DNA of 64,000 nt from an uncultured Methylocystaceae bacterium. GTDB taxonomy: Bacteria > Pseudomonadota > Alphaproteobacteria > Rhizobiales > Beijerinckiaceae. The translations under genes and the position numbers were made by a program. Positions 18,050 through 28,435 of this stretch are shown piece after piece. Under the pieces are notes generated by a model that was given only the letters and a program-made list of their open reading frames with translations, did not search any database and was not told the DNA's origin. The stretch is taken from assembly GCA_903870245.1 (NCBI GenBank), contig CAIQCB010000052.1:186001-250000 (forward strand), written 5' to 3'. The first letter of the stretch is position 1. The number at the start of each line of letters is the position of its first letter.

Positions 18050-18405
18050 TCTCTCTCCCTTGGCGCGCGCGACGACGCGTCCAAGGATACAGCACTTTTT
18101 TCAAGCTGATTCAAGAGACTGAGAAAACGGTCGGGGACTGGCTGGGCCACCACGTCGTCGTAGAGATTTTGCAATTCCTTGCCGATTACGTCGCCGAAAT
18201 CGACGCCGCCGCGGCGCGAGCCTTGCAAGCCAGAACCTTGCAAGCCCGATCCCTGGAGGCCCACATCCGCGCCACAAAGGGCGCGTCGCTCGGTCATGGC
18301 TGCGAAGCGCTTGTCAGCGCCGAAGGGCGCCCGCTCCGCGCTCAGCCGCGAGAAGAGGTTCTCCGGATTGTTTTTTCCCATAAATCCCTCAGTAGTCGAA
18401 AACAT
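18046..18405 (-). CDS. nepR: Anti-sigma factor NepR
   Basis: Sequesters EcfG until phosphorylated PhyR takes it away. The diagnostic core IGKELQNLYDDVVAQPVPDR, followed by FLSLLNQLE, occupies the C-terminal third. 119 residues from ATG 18405, or 111 from ATG 18381; both have purine-rich leaders (GAGGG). The N-terminal half is an unusual, disordered, Gly/Ser-rich segment containing three copies of LQGSG from a 15-base tandem repeat. Stop overlaps the ecfG GTG. Probably autoregulated through the promoter at 18462-18486. Confidence 0.93.
   Translation of the reverse strand: MFSTTEGFMGKNNPENLFSRLSAERAPFGADKRFAAMTERRALCGADVGLQGSGLQGSGLQGSRRGGVDFGDVIGKELQNLYDDVVAQPVPDRFLSLLNQLEKSAVSLDASSRAPRERE
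18221..18265 (-). repeat. 15-base tandem repeat inside nepR
   Basis: On the plus strand CCTTGCAAGCCAGAA and CCTTGCAAGCCCGAT are followed by a diverged third copy. In nepR they encode a run of GLQGS-like pentapeptides in the N-terminal disordered segment, ahead of the conserved NepR core. Confidence 0.85.
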
Positions 18406-18461
18406 GTTCCCTCTAGCGCGCCCGGATGGCGACGTTATAGTGCGCTGCAGGACGGTGGTTA

Positions 18462-18486
18462 AACGTCCTTGATGCGGAATGGTTCC
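18462..18486 (-). promoter_or_regulatory. EcfG-type promoter of nepR-ecfG
   Basis: Read on the minus strand: GGAAC (18486-18482), a 16-base spacer, then CGTT (18465-18462). This matches the known EcfG consensus GGAAC-N16/17-cGTT exactly. Transcription would start near 18455, about 50 bases before the nepR ATG, giving positive autoregulation. The -35 lies in the near-palindrome GGAATGGTTCC, whose plus-strand half GGAAT with GTT 18 bases later might serve phyR, but that match is imperfect. Confidence 0.8.
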
Positions 18487-18581
18487 GTAAAATTGCGAGT
18501 TGTTTTGTCACGGGCGGCGCACAAGCTGCTCGCGCCAGCGCGGCGCAGGTTCGGGCGGCGGCGGCGCCGAGGTTGGTTAAC

Positions 18582-19373
18582 ATGTCGATATCTCAGGATG
18601 TTGCTGGGCATATTCCTTACCTGCGCCGATTTGGCCGGGCGCTGGTCGGCGACCGGGAAGGCGGGGACTCCTGCGTCATGGCCATGCTTGAGGCGTTGGT
18701 TGCCAATCCCCAGCAGGCGGCGACCGCAGCGGATCTGCGAGTGGCGCTCTATCGCCTTCTTCTTGACGTCTGGGCCGCTGCTCCCGCGACTGCTCACGGG
18801 GAGCCTCTGGAGGGGTCGCTAGGCGCGCAACGTCGGCTCGAGGCGGTGTCGCTGCGACCCCGCATCGCTTTCCTCCTTCACGCCCTGGAGGGTTTCGAAC
18901 CCGCGCAGGTCGGCGTCATTCTTGGCGTGACGGAAACGGAGGCGATCGAACTGATGAACGACGCCAACGCAGAAATCGCCGACCAGATCGCCACGGATGT
19001 GCTGATTATCGAGGACGAACCTCTGATCGCCCATGATTTGCGCAGCATTGTCGAGGAGCTGGGTCACCGCGTGTGCGGCATGGCGCGCACCCATCGCGAG
19101 GCGGTGACCGCCATCGGCGAAGCCAAACCGGGATTGATTCTGGCCGACATCCAGCTTGCTGACGGCAGCTCTGGCCTCGAGGCCGTCAACGAAATCCTCG
19201 GGACCCTGTCAACGCCTGTGATTTTCATCACGGCCTATCCGGAACGGTTCCTCACCGGGGCGCCGCCTGAGCCGGCGTTCCTCGTCACCAAACCCTTCAG
19301 CGTCGAAAGTCTGAAAGCGGTGATCAGCCAGGCGCTTTTTTTCGACCGCCGCTCACGCCCCCGAGACGCCTGA
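18582..19373 (+). CDS. phyR: PhyR, general stress anti-anti-sigma response regulator
   Basis: Phosphorylated PhyR uses its sigma-like domain to bind NepR and free EcfG. Residues 1-130 form the sigma-like domain (ISQDVAGHIPYLRRFGRAL, VGVILGVTETEAIELM). Residues about 140-260 are a receiver with DEP acid pair, phospho-acceptor Asp189 in LADIQLADG, switch Thr in FITAYPE and conserved Lys in TKPF. The order sigma-like then receiver is specific to PhyR. ATG 18582 is preferred to the TTG three codons earlier. Divergent from nepR-ecfG; no cognate histidine kinase is seen nearby. 263 residues. Confidence 0.97.
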   Translation: MSISQDVAGHIPYLRRFGRALVGDREGGDSCVMAMLEALVANPQQAATAADLRVALYRLLLDVWAAAPATAHGEPLEGSLGAQRRLEAVSLRPRIAFLLHALEGFEPAQVGVILGVTETEAIELMNDANAEIADQIATDVLIIEDEPLIAHDLRSIVEELGHRVCGMARTHREAVTAIGEAKPGLILADIQLADGSSGLEAVNEILGTLSTPVIFITAYPERFLTGAPPEPAFLVTKPFSVESLKAVISQALFFDRRSRPRDA

Positions 19374-19550
19374 AGCGCTCGTTCCTTTTTACCTTGCATG
19401 TTGAACTTGCATGTCCGATGGAGTCGGCCTTCTCGATCGGCTGCCGGACCCGACAACGACAGTAATTGTTGATCGGATTGTTGATCGCTTCTAACCCCTC
19501 CGGACGCTTCGTCGCATTTGGGTGCTTAATCCTGCCCAATATCCCGGCAT

Positions 19551-19571
19551 GATATGTTAAAAAAACATATC
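19551..19571. repeat. AT-rich palindrome upstream of the KGG gene
   Basis: GATATGTT-AAAAA-AACATATC, an 8-base perfect inverted repeat, followed at 19572-19598 by a second inverted repeat (AAACAC ... GTGTTT). Both lie in an unusually AT-rich 110-base stretch 70-90 bases before the KGG-repeat gene. It could be a regulator-binding site or the terminator of phyR, but no protein is identified. Confidence 0.6.
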
Positions 19572-19642
19572 AAACACGGTTGCATTATGCCTGTGTTTAA
19601 GTAACATTATAGATGATATTTATTCATGATCGGTGCTCCGCA

Positions 19643-19924
19643 ATGAGCGAACAAAAAAAATCCAAGCGCGGCTTTGCGTCCATGGACCCTGAAAAGCGTC
19701 GCGAAATCGCTCGCAAGGGCGGATTGAGCGTTCCCAACGAAAAGCGGATATTTTCCAAGAATCCGGAACTTGCGGCGAGCGCCGGGCGGACTGGCGGGAA
19801 AAACGTGAAATCTGCCAATCGCAGCTTTTCGCGCGACCCGGCTCTTGCTGCGGCCGCAGGTCGGAAGGGCGGACAGGCGTCGCCCCGCGCTGATCGCGTC
19901 CAGTCTGTCGACGCCGCGGAATAG
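19643..19924 (+). CDS. KGG-motif stress-induced protein, 93 aa
   Basis: Small hydrophilic protein built of repeats ending in KGG or TGG (REIARKGGLS, GRTGGKN, GRKGGQAS) with FSKNPELAASAG and FSRDPALAAAAG between them. This is the Con-10/GsiB-like general stress family, thought to act as hydrophilic protectants under desiccation or starvation. ATG 19643 (MSEQKKSKRGF) is preferred to the upstream ATG at 19613. It sits directly downstream of phyR, and in related bacteria such genes are EcfG targets; I did not find a clear GGAAC promoter, so regulation is inference. Confidence 0.88.
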   Translation: MSEQKKSKRGFASMDPEKRREIARKGGLSVPNEKRIFSKNPELAASAGRTGGKNVKSANRSFSRDPALAAAAGRKGGQASPRADRVQSVDAAE

Positions 19925-20000
19925 AGCCGCCCCAACGTCGGTTGATCGCTGCTGGCTCGCCATTGGCGGGCATGAACTCTGGAAACGCCGTCCAGAGCGC

Positions 20001-20465
20001 TCAGGCCGCGTGCGGCTTCGACTGCTCCGCCATCATGGAATAGAGAGCCTCGCTATTACCCGTAGCGCGAAGAGCCGCGACAAGTCCCGGATCGCGCAAG
20101 AGCCTGGCGACGCAGGCCAGAGCCTTCAGATGATCGGCGCCGGAAGCCTCCGGGGCGAGCAAAAGAAAAACCAGATCAACCGGGGCGCCATCCAGGGAAT
20201 CGAATTCAATCGGACGCTCCAGACGAGCGAAGACCCCGAAGATCGACTTCACTTTCGTTAATTTGCCATGCGGAATGGCGAGGCCTTCGCCGATCCCGGT
20301 GGAGCCGAGACGTTCGCGGTGGAGAAGCGCATCGAAGATTTCGCGCGCGGAAACCCCCGACAATTTCGCGGCGCGCTCACTCAGCTCCAGCAGCAGCTGC
20401 TTTTTATTAGACGCCTTGAGATTGGCGATCACCGCTTCCGGCGAGACAAAATCCGTAAGCCGCAT
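20001..20465 (-). CDS. ptsN: PTS IIA-like nitrogen regulatory protein PtsN (EIIA-Ntr)
   Basis: Phosphoacceptor at the end of the PtsP-PtsO-PtsN relay, modulating K+ transport, ppGpp and carbon/nitrogen balance. The PTS EIIA type-2 domain spans the protein, with the active His in GLAIPHGK and DLVFLLLAPE. The ORF track start adds 24 residues; ATG 20465 gives MRLTDFVSPEAV, the typical start, and 154 residues. In the classical rpoN-hpf-ptsN order, 132 bases after hpf. Confidence 0.96.
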   Translation of the reverse strand: MRLTDFVSPEAVIANLKASNKKQLLLELSERAAKLSGVSAREIFDALLHRERLGSTGIGEGLAIPHGKLTKVKSIFGVFARLERPIEFDSLDGAPVDLVFLLLAPEASGADHLKALACVARLLRDPGLVAALRATGNSEALYSMMAEQSKPHAA

Positions 20466-20597
20466 CGATATCCTGCCTGATCCGTTGTTCTTGACGTTTT
20501 CGCCTTGATCCGGGCGCGTTGGGAATGAACCACGCAAGGCTCGTGCCGAAGATGTTTCTCACATCGACAAAGCCAAAATATGACGCGTTCGGGACTT

Positions 20598-21173
20598 TTA
20601 CGACGTTTGTTCGCCGGTTGGGGGATCGACCCAGCCGACGTTCCCGTCGCTGCGTCGGTAAACAATGTTTACCCGCCCGTTCTGGGCATGGCGGAAAACC
20701 ACCACTGGCGCGCCGGTCATATCGAGGTCCAGAACCGCGTCGGACACCGACAAACGACGCAGACGCGTCGTCGACTCGGCGATGATCGGGGCGCTGAATT
20801 CGACTGGCGCCTCCTGCTCCTGATCCGGCGCCTCGATCACATAGCTGGGCGCGATCTCATGCTCATGATGATGGCCGTCATGATGGCTTTTGAGCCGACC
20901 ATGATAACGACGCAGGCGTTTTTCGATGCGTTCGGCGGCCTGATCGAAGGTGACGTAGGGGTCATGGCCACGTCCATCGGACTGGAGCACGACGCCAGAG
21001 CTGAGATGAAGATTGCAATCAGCGCGATAGCCGGACCCTTCCGGCGCAATGGTGACATGGCCGCTGACGCCGCCATCGAAAAATTTCGCCGCCGCCTGTT
21101 CGAGCCGCTGCGTCACATGTGCGCGCAACGCCTCGCCAATGCTCATGTTTTTGCCCGAAACTCTCAGTGTCAT
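20598..21173 (-). CDS. hpf: Ribosome hibernation promoting factor, long form
   Basis: Dimerises 70S ribosomes into inactive 100S particles in stationary phase. The N-terminal S30AE/YfiA domain (about residues 1-100, MTLRVSGKNMSIGEAL) and C-terminal dimerisation domain (about 130-185, RLRRLSVSDAVLDLDMTG, FRHAQNGRVNIVYRRSDGNVG) define the long form. The linker carries a His cluster (SHHDGHHHEHE) that could bind metal. 191 residues. Between rpoN and ptsN, as in most proteobacteria. Confidence 0.95.
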   Translation of the reverse strand: MTLRVSGKNMSIGEALRAHVTQRLEQAAAKFFDGGVSGHVTIAPEGSGYRADCNLHLSSGVVLQSDGRGHDPYVTFDQAAERIEKRLRRYHGRLKSHHDGHHHEHEIAPSYVIEAPDQEQEAPVEFSAPIIAESTTRLRRLSVSDAVLDLDMTGAPVVVFRHAQNGRVNIVYRRSDGNVGWVDPPTGEQTS

Positions 21174-21259
21174 CAGGTCGCGCCTTTTATTGTCATCCGC
21201 CTAGCAGGCGTCCAACCTATTGCCGCCGCCGCATTCGAGCGACCGGGATTTGCCCTCGA

Positions 21260-22744
21260 TTAGAAGGCTCTAGCCGCCAAGTCAATGTTTGCGGCGACAC
21301 CGCCGACGCCCACCGCAGACATGCGTTTGACGCGTCGTCGATCGACCGAAGAGGGAATGCGCAGACTGTCGCGATATTTGGCGACGGTGCGGCGGGCAAT
21401 ATCGATATTGGCCGCTTTCAGCCTGGCGACGATCGCGTCGTCGGAGAGGATCGCGTCCGGCGTTTCGAGATCGATCATCTGTTTGATGCGGTAGCGCACC
21501 GCCTCGGCGGAATGGGCCTCGCCGCCGGCGGCGGTCGGGATCGAGGCCGAGAAGAAATATTTCAGTTCGAAAACGCCACGCGGGGTCATGATGTATTTGT
21601 TCGATGTCACTCGCGAGACAGTCGATTCGTGCATGCCGATGGCGTCGGCGATAGCGCGCAAATTGAGCGGGCGCAGATGTTCGACGCCGCTTGATAAAAA
21701 TGCGTCCTGACGCCGGACAATTTCAGCGGCGACCTTGAGAATGGTGCGGCTGCGCTGTTCAAGACTTTTAGTTAGCCAGTTGGCGTTCTGCAAACAACCG
21801 GAAATGAAACTCTTGTCGGCGCCGCGCGCCGTGACGGCGATCTTCGTCGCGTAGCTCTGGTTGACGAGAACCCGGGGCAGCGCGTCACTGTTCAGCTCCA
21901 CCAGCCAGGAGCCGTCCGGCGCGGCGCGCACGATCACGTCGGCGACGACCGGCTGCAGCGGCGCGTCGGCGAAGGCGCGGCCCGGCCTTGGTTCGAGCAA
22001 TCTGATTTCCGACATCATATCGACGATGTCGGCCGCCTCGACGCCGCACAGGCGCGACAATTGCGCGATATCGCGACGGGCGACGAGCGGCAGATTCGCT
22101 ATGAAGACCCGCATAGCCGGATCAAGGCGATCGCGTTCGAGCAACTGGATCGCCATACATTCAGCAAGGTCGCGTGCGCCAACGCCGGACGGGTCGAAGC
22201 CCTGAACGAGCGTCAGCGCTTCGGCGGCCAGGTCCGCCGGAGCCCCGAGCCGATCAGCGATAAGTGAGAGGTCTTCGCGCAAATAGCCATTCTCGTCGAG
22301 CGCGTCGATGATCGCGCGAGCCATCAATTTGCTCGGCGGCGTCGCGCCTGCGATGGCCAGTTGGTCGAGCAGATGGTCGCGCAGGGTCGGCCGCGCCGCC
22401 ACATAGGCTTCGAGGTTGGGCGCGTCCTCGCCTCCCCCGCCGGCCCCGCCGACGCCGGTCCAGCTGGTCGCAGAGAGTCCGCCCGCGTCATAGGAGAAGG
22501 CCGGACCCTCGGCAGACGGCGATGTCTGGATGGCGTCCGCCGATCCCGATGACGACGAGGGTTCGGGGGCGGAGGGCGCATCGTTTTCCTGCGCTTCCAG
22601 CAGCGGGTTGCGCTCGATTTCTTCTTGAAGAAAAGCGGCGAGTTCGAGATTTGAAAATTGCAGGAGCTTGATCGCCTGCAAAAGCTGCGGCGTCATCACC
22701 AGGGATTGTCCCTGACGCATCATTAGTCTTGTCGACATCGCCAT
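21260..22744 (-). CDS. rpoN: RNA polymerase sigma-54 factor
   Basis: Alternative sigma for -24/-12 promoters, needing AAA+ activators. Gln/Leu-rich region I (RQGQSLVMTPQLLQAIKLLQFSNLEL), an acidic region II, core-binding region III, then the HTH (LNLRAIADAIGMHESTVSRVTSNKY) and RpoN box (ARRTVAKYRDSLRIPSSVDRR-like). The ORF track begins at a TTG; no ATG there. ATG 22744 gives MAMSTRLMMRQGQS with GAGAG 9 bases upstream and 494 residues; ATG 22777 is possible. Directly after lptB. Confidence 0.95.
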   Translation of the reverse strand: MAMSTRLMMRQGQSLVMTPQLLQAIKLLQFSNLELAAFLQEEIERNPLLEAQENDAPSAPEPSSSSGSADAIQTSPSAEGPAFSYDAGGLSATSWTGVGGAGGGGEDAPNLEAYVAARPTLRDHLLDQLAIAGATPPSKLMARAIIDALDENGYLREDLSLIADRLGAPADLAAEALTLVQGFDPSGVGARDLAECMAIQLLERDRLDPAMRVFIANLPLVARRDIAQLSRLCGVEAADIVDMMSEIRLLEPRPGRAFADAPLQPVVADVIVRAAPDGSWLVELNSDALPRVLVNQSYATKIAVTARGADKSFISGCLQNANWLTKSLEQRSRTILKVAAEIVRRQDAFLSSGVEHLRPLNLRAIADAIGMHESTVSRVTSNKYIMTPRGVFELKYFFSASIPTAAGGEAHSAEAVRYRIKQMIDLETPDAILSDDAIVARLKAANIDIARRTVAKYRDSLRIPSSVDRRRVKRMSAVGVGGVAANIDLAARAF

Positions 22745-22885
22745 TGACAAGGGCTCTCGAAACAGCGCGCTGACCATTTGGTCCGCTTTTTGCTCGAGCG
22801 TAGTGTTACCACAGCCCTGCCGGTTCGAGAGGGCCAAAGATTTGGCGAATATGCCTAAAATATAATCAGGACTAATTTTTGGGCT

Positions 22886-23827
22886 CTACATTTTGAAATC
22901 TTCGCCCAGATAGATGCGTCGGACGTCCGGGTTGGCGACAATCTCTTCCGGCGGCCCCTCGGTCAGGACATGCCCGCTGTAAATAATATAGGCCCGATCA
23001 GTCAGACCGAGCGTTTCGCGAACACTGTGATCTGTGATCAAAACGCCGATGCCGCGCGCCTTGAGGTGGCGAACCAGGTCCTGAATATCCCCCACCGCAA
23101 TCGGATCGATGCCTGCGAACGGCTCGTCGAGCAACATAAACGAGGGATGTCCGGCGAGGGCGCGCGCGATTTCGCAGCGCCGACGCTCGCCGCCAGAGAG
23201 CGCAATCGCCGGAGACTCCCGGAGACGGGTGAGACGAAATTCGTCAAGCAGGGCGTCGAGTTCCTCCTCGCGCCTCTTTTCGTCGGGCTGGGTGATCTCC
23301 AGCACCGCCCGGATATTGTCCTCCACCGACAGGCCGCGGAAAATCGACGCCTCCTGCGGTAAATAGCCGATGCCCAGCCGCGCCCGACGATACATCGGGA
23401 GGGCGGTGACGTCGTAACCGTCCAGAGAGATCAAGCCTTTATCCGGCTTCACCAGCCCGGTGATCATGTAGAAAACGGTGGTCTTCCCGGCCCCGTTTGG
23501 ACCCAGCAGGCCGACCGCCTCGCCGCGCCGGACGTGCAGACTGACGTCCTCGACGACGCGGCGAGCCTTGTAGGACTTCGCAAGATTATGGATGGACAGC
23601 AGGCCCTTGCCGTCTTCTCCGTATTCCTCCTGCAGATAGCCGGCGACAGAGAAGCCCTCGGATGAGGCGGCCGTTGCCGTCTCCTCCGCAAAGATCCGGT
23701 CTTCGGCAAGATCGTCGGCCTTTCGCGACCGGCGCACGCCCCAGGTCGTTTGCGCCGCCTCGATCGCCTGCGTCAGAGGCGCGGCGGCCTCACGAAGTCG
23801 CATCGATAAATCGCCGAAAAACTTCAC
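22886..23827 (-). CDS. lptB: LPS export ABC transporter ATPase LptB with N-terminal extension
   Basis: ATPase that powers LPS extraction with LptFG. Walker A GPNGAGKTT, signature LSGGERRR, Walker B FMLLDEPFAGID, switch His in ITDHSVRETL; the C-terminal YLGEDFKM ending is typical LptB. 313 residues versus about 240 in E. coli. The extra about 75 residues precede LSIHNLAKSYKARRVV, are charged and Ala-rich, and lack a known domain. The usual neighbours lptC and lptA are absent upstream, where leuD sits 38 bases away. lptB-rpoN linkage is otherwise conserved. Confidence 0.93.
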   Translation of the reverse strand: MKFFGDLSMRLREAAAPLTQAIEAAQTTWGVRRSRKADDLAEDRIFAEETATAASSEGFSVAGYLQEEYGEDGKGLLSIHNLAKSYKARRVVEDVSLHVRRGEAVGLLGPNGAGKTTVFYMITGLVKPDKGLISLDGYDVTALPMYRRARLGIGYLPQEASIFRGLSVEDNIRAVLEITQPDEKRREEELDALLDEFRLTRLRESPAIALSGGERRRCEIARALAGHPSFMLLDEPFAGIDPIAVGDIQDLVRHLKARGIGVLITDHSVRETLGLTDRAYIIYSGHVLTEGPPEEIVANPDVRRIYLGEDFKM

Positions 23828-23865
23828 ATCAAACCGCCCGGCCTGGATGCAGCGCCCGCCTCAGG

Positions 23866-24471
23866 TTAAGCCCAGGGCCGGGTCTGCGCCACGCTTTTTT
23901 CATAGGCGTCGATTCGTTCGGCTTTCTCCAGGGTCAGTCCGATATCGTCGAGGCCGTTCAGCAGACAATGCTTGCGGAACGGATCGATCTCAAAGGCGAT
24001 CGCGCCGCCCTCGGCGCCGCGAATTTCCTGAGCGGCGAGGTCCACGGTCAGTGTGAGGCCCCCCGCACGTTGCGCCTGCGACATCAACCGGTCGAGCTCG
24101 TCCTGTTCGACCTTGACCGGCAAAATCCCGTTCTTGAAACAGTTGTTGTAGAAAATATCGGCAAAACTCGTGGAAACAACGCAGCGCAGGCCAAAGTCGA
24201 GAAGCGCCCAGGGGGCATGTTCGCGAGAGGACCCGCAGCCGAAGTTGTCGCCAGCAACGAGAATGCGCGCCTCGCGCCAGTCGGATTTGTTCAGCACGAA
24301 ATCCGGGTTTTCGGAGCCGTCTTCACGATAGCGCATCTCCGAAAACAATCCTTTGCCCAGCCCGGTGCGGGCGATGGTTTTGAGATATTGTTTCGGGATA
24401 ATCATATCCGTGTCGATGTTCATGATCGGCAGCGGCGCGGCGATCCCGGTCAATACTGTGAATTTCTGCAT
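23866..24471 (-). CDS. leuD: 3-isopropylmalate dehydratase small subunit
   Basis: Swivel subunit of isopropylmalate isomerase in leucine biosynthesis, working with LeuC. Conserved [16 protein letters not shown] start region, [17 protein letters not shown] active-site loop and [15 protein letters not shown]. 201 residues, normal. leuC is not in the window. Divergent from the cNMP-binding gene over a 228-base gap that presumably holds both promoters. Confidence 0.97.
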   Translation of the reverse strand: MQKFTVLTGIAAPLPIMNIDTDMIIPKQYLKTIARTGLGKGLFSEMRYREDGSENPDFVLNKSDWREARILVAGDNFGCGSSREHAPWALLDFGLRCVVSTSFADIFYNNCFKNGILPVKVEQDELDRLMSQAQRAGGLTLTVDLAAQEIRGAEGGAIAFEIDPFRKHCLLNGLDDIGLTLEKAERIDAYEKSVAQTRPWA

Positions 24472-24699
24472 TTTTCGACCCTGACGTGGGCGCGGACGGG
24501 GGGTGGGATGCGCCGGACAGGAGGCCGTTTACCAAATCGATCCGCAAGGCGCAAAGGAGCCGTCAGGGGACCACCGGCGCCGGCGATCTGTTCGGGGCCG
24601 CTGGAATCTGGTTTAGTCGCCTGATATCCGCCCTGTCGGCGAGGCGCCAGGATTACTCGCGCATCGCAGATCCTCACGCTCCAGAGCCCGCCGCCGCGC

Positions 24700-25363
24700 A
24701 TGAACCCGATCGCAATCGAGACCATCGGCTATCTGGCGGCGGCGGCGAACGTCTTCGTATTCGTCTCCAACACGATGATACCGCTGCGTATTGCCGCAAT
24801 CGTCGCCAATGCATTGTTCGCGATTTATTTTTTTATCGATGGTTTTTACGGTCTGTGCGCGCTGAACGCCTTTCTGCTGCCGGTCAACCTGATGCGACTG
24901 AAGCAAATGCGCGATCTGGTCGACCACATGCGTCGGGCTAACAGCGATGGAGCCGACACTTCGTTCGATTACGAATGGCTGCGCCCCTACATGCGAACCA
25001 TTAAATTGCCGGCGGGTTTCACCCTGCATTACCGGGGCGATCTGGCCGATGAGGCCTATGTGTTGTTGCGCGGCGACGTGCGTTTGTTCGAGCCGGGAGT
25101 CGTTTTGAAATCAGTCGCCTTTTTTGGCGAAATGGGCATGTTCACCGATGAAAACCGCCGCACCGCCACCGCCATCGCTGAAACCGCCGTCGAGCTGCTG
25201 GCCATCCGTTACGAGGATCTCCTGCAACTGGCCGCGCAAGACCCGGAGTTCAGTTTCTATCTGATGCGTCTGATGATGCGGCGCATGCAGCATAATCTCG
25301 AAATCGCTGAAAACGCCGGCGCATGGCGGACCCATGTCGAGCCGCCCGCGTCAAGGGAAAGCC

Positions 25364-25374
<11 letters not shown>
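24700..25374 (+). CDS. Membrane protein with cyclic-nucleotide-binding domain, 224 aa
   Basis: Three N-terminal hydrophobic helices (about residues 6-26, 28-47 and 50-66: [43 protein letters not shown]), then a cytosolic cNMP-binding beta-roll (about 95-195) with [14 protein letters not shown] and [21 protein letters not shown], where GEMG resembles the phosphate-binding cassette. No DNA-binding domain follows, so it is not a Crp/Fnr regulator. It may sense cAMP or act as a membrane scaffold. Its 3' end overlaps the acs start by 11 bases, implying co-transcription with acetate activation. Confidence 0.8.
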
Positions 25375-27313
<1,939 letters not shown>

Positions 27314-27345
27314 CGCCCGGGCGTTCTCGCGCAAGCTCGCGGCGG

Positions 27346-27369
27346 CCTCATGGGCGACCTCATGGGCGG
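27346..27369 (+). repeat. Two-copy 12-base tandem repeat between acs and fabD
   Basis: CCTCATGGGCGA is followed immediately by CCTCATGGGCGG in the 124-base gap. There is no other feature in the gap besides the fabD leader. Confidence 0.7.
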
Positions 27370-27437
27370 CCTTGACAGGCCTGCCGCAGCGGTTCAATCG
27401 CGGCGGCGACGTCAAACAGCGAGCAGCGGGGTTGATC

Positions 27438-28385
27438 ATGACGCGTGCGTTTATATTTCCGGGACAGGGATCGCAGGCGGTCGGCATGGGCAAGGCGCTC
27501 GCCGAAAATTTCGAGCCCGCCCGCTACGTCTTTCAGGAGGTCGACGAGGCCCTGCTGCAACCGCTCTCGCGGCTGATGTTCGAGGGGCCGGAGGCGGAGT
27601 TGACGCTGACCGCCAACGCCCAGCCGGCGTTGATGGCGGTCTCGCTCGCCGTTGTCCGGGTGCTGGAGGCCGAATGCGGCCTTGATCTCAAACGCGACGC
27701 GGCGTTTGTCGCCGGCCATTCGCTCGGCGAATATTCGGCGCTCGCCGCCGCCGGCGCGCTGTCAATCTGGGATACGGCGCGCTTGCTGCAACGGCGCGGT
27801 CAGGCGATGCAGGCGGCCGTGCCAGTGGGCGAGGGCGCGATGGCGGCGCTGCTCGGCGCCGACCTTGATCAGGCCCGCGCCATCGCTGCCGAAGCGGCGG
27901 CCGAGGCGGGGGGCGTCTGCGAAGTCGCCAATGATAACGGCGGCGGTCAGGTAGTCGTCTCCGGCGCCAGGACGGCGGTCGAAAAGGCGATCGACGTGGC
28001 CAAAGACAAGGGCGTCAAGCGCGCCGTGCTGCTGCCGGTGTCCGCGCCCTTCCATTGCGCGCTGATGGAGCCGGCCGCCCACGCCATGGCCGACGCGCTC
28101 TCCAAAACCGCCGTCAAAATCCCGGTCGTCCCGGTTGTCGCCAATGTCACGGCGGCCCCGGTGACGGACCCAGAAACCATCCGCGAACTGCTGGTCCGGC
28201 AGGTCACCGGCTCGGTGCGCTGGCGCGAATGCGTCGCCTTCATGGCCGGTCAGGGCGTGACGAAATTCGTCGAATGCGGATCGGGTAAGGTTCTTGCCGG
28301 CCTGCTCAAGCGAATCGCAGCTGAGACAAGCGGGATTTCTGTCGGGGTCCCTGCCGACCTCGACGCCTATCGCGCTTTCGTATGA
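27438..28385 (+). CDS. fabD: Malonyl-CoA:ACP transacylase
   Basis: Loads malonyl groups onto ACP for type II fatty acid synthesis. FPGQGSQAVGMG start motif, nucleophile Ser95 in GHSLGEYSA, and catalytic His in VSAPFHCALM. ATG 27438 gives MTRAFIFPGQGSQ and 315 residues; the ORF track start lies 22 codons upstream in intergenic sequence. Heads the fabD-fabG-acpP-fabF cluster. Confidence 0.97.
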   Translation: MTRAFIFPGQGSQAVGMGKALAENFEPARYVFQEVDEALLQPLSRLMFEGPEAELTLTANAQPALMAVSLAVVRVLEAECGLDLKRDAAFVAGHSLGEYSALAAAGALSIWDTARLLQRRGQAMQAAVPVGEGAMAALLGADLDQARAIAAEAAAEAGGVCEVANDNGGGQVVVSGARTAVEKAIDVAKDKGVKRAVLLPVSAPFHCALMEPAAHAMADALSKTAVKIPVVPVVANVTAAPVTDPETIRELLVRQVTGSVRWRECVAFMAGQGVTKFVECGSGKVLAGLLKRIAAETSGISVGVPADLDAYRAFV

Positions 28386-28435
28386 ATGAAATAGATCAAT
28401 TGATTCAATATTTATAATCGAAAGGAAACGTCTCA

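Noticed and set aside
28395-28412. GATCAATTGATTC as an FNR box upstream of fabG
   Set aside because: The palindrome is ATCAAT-TGAT without the required TTGA-N6-TCAA order.
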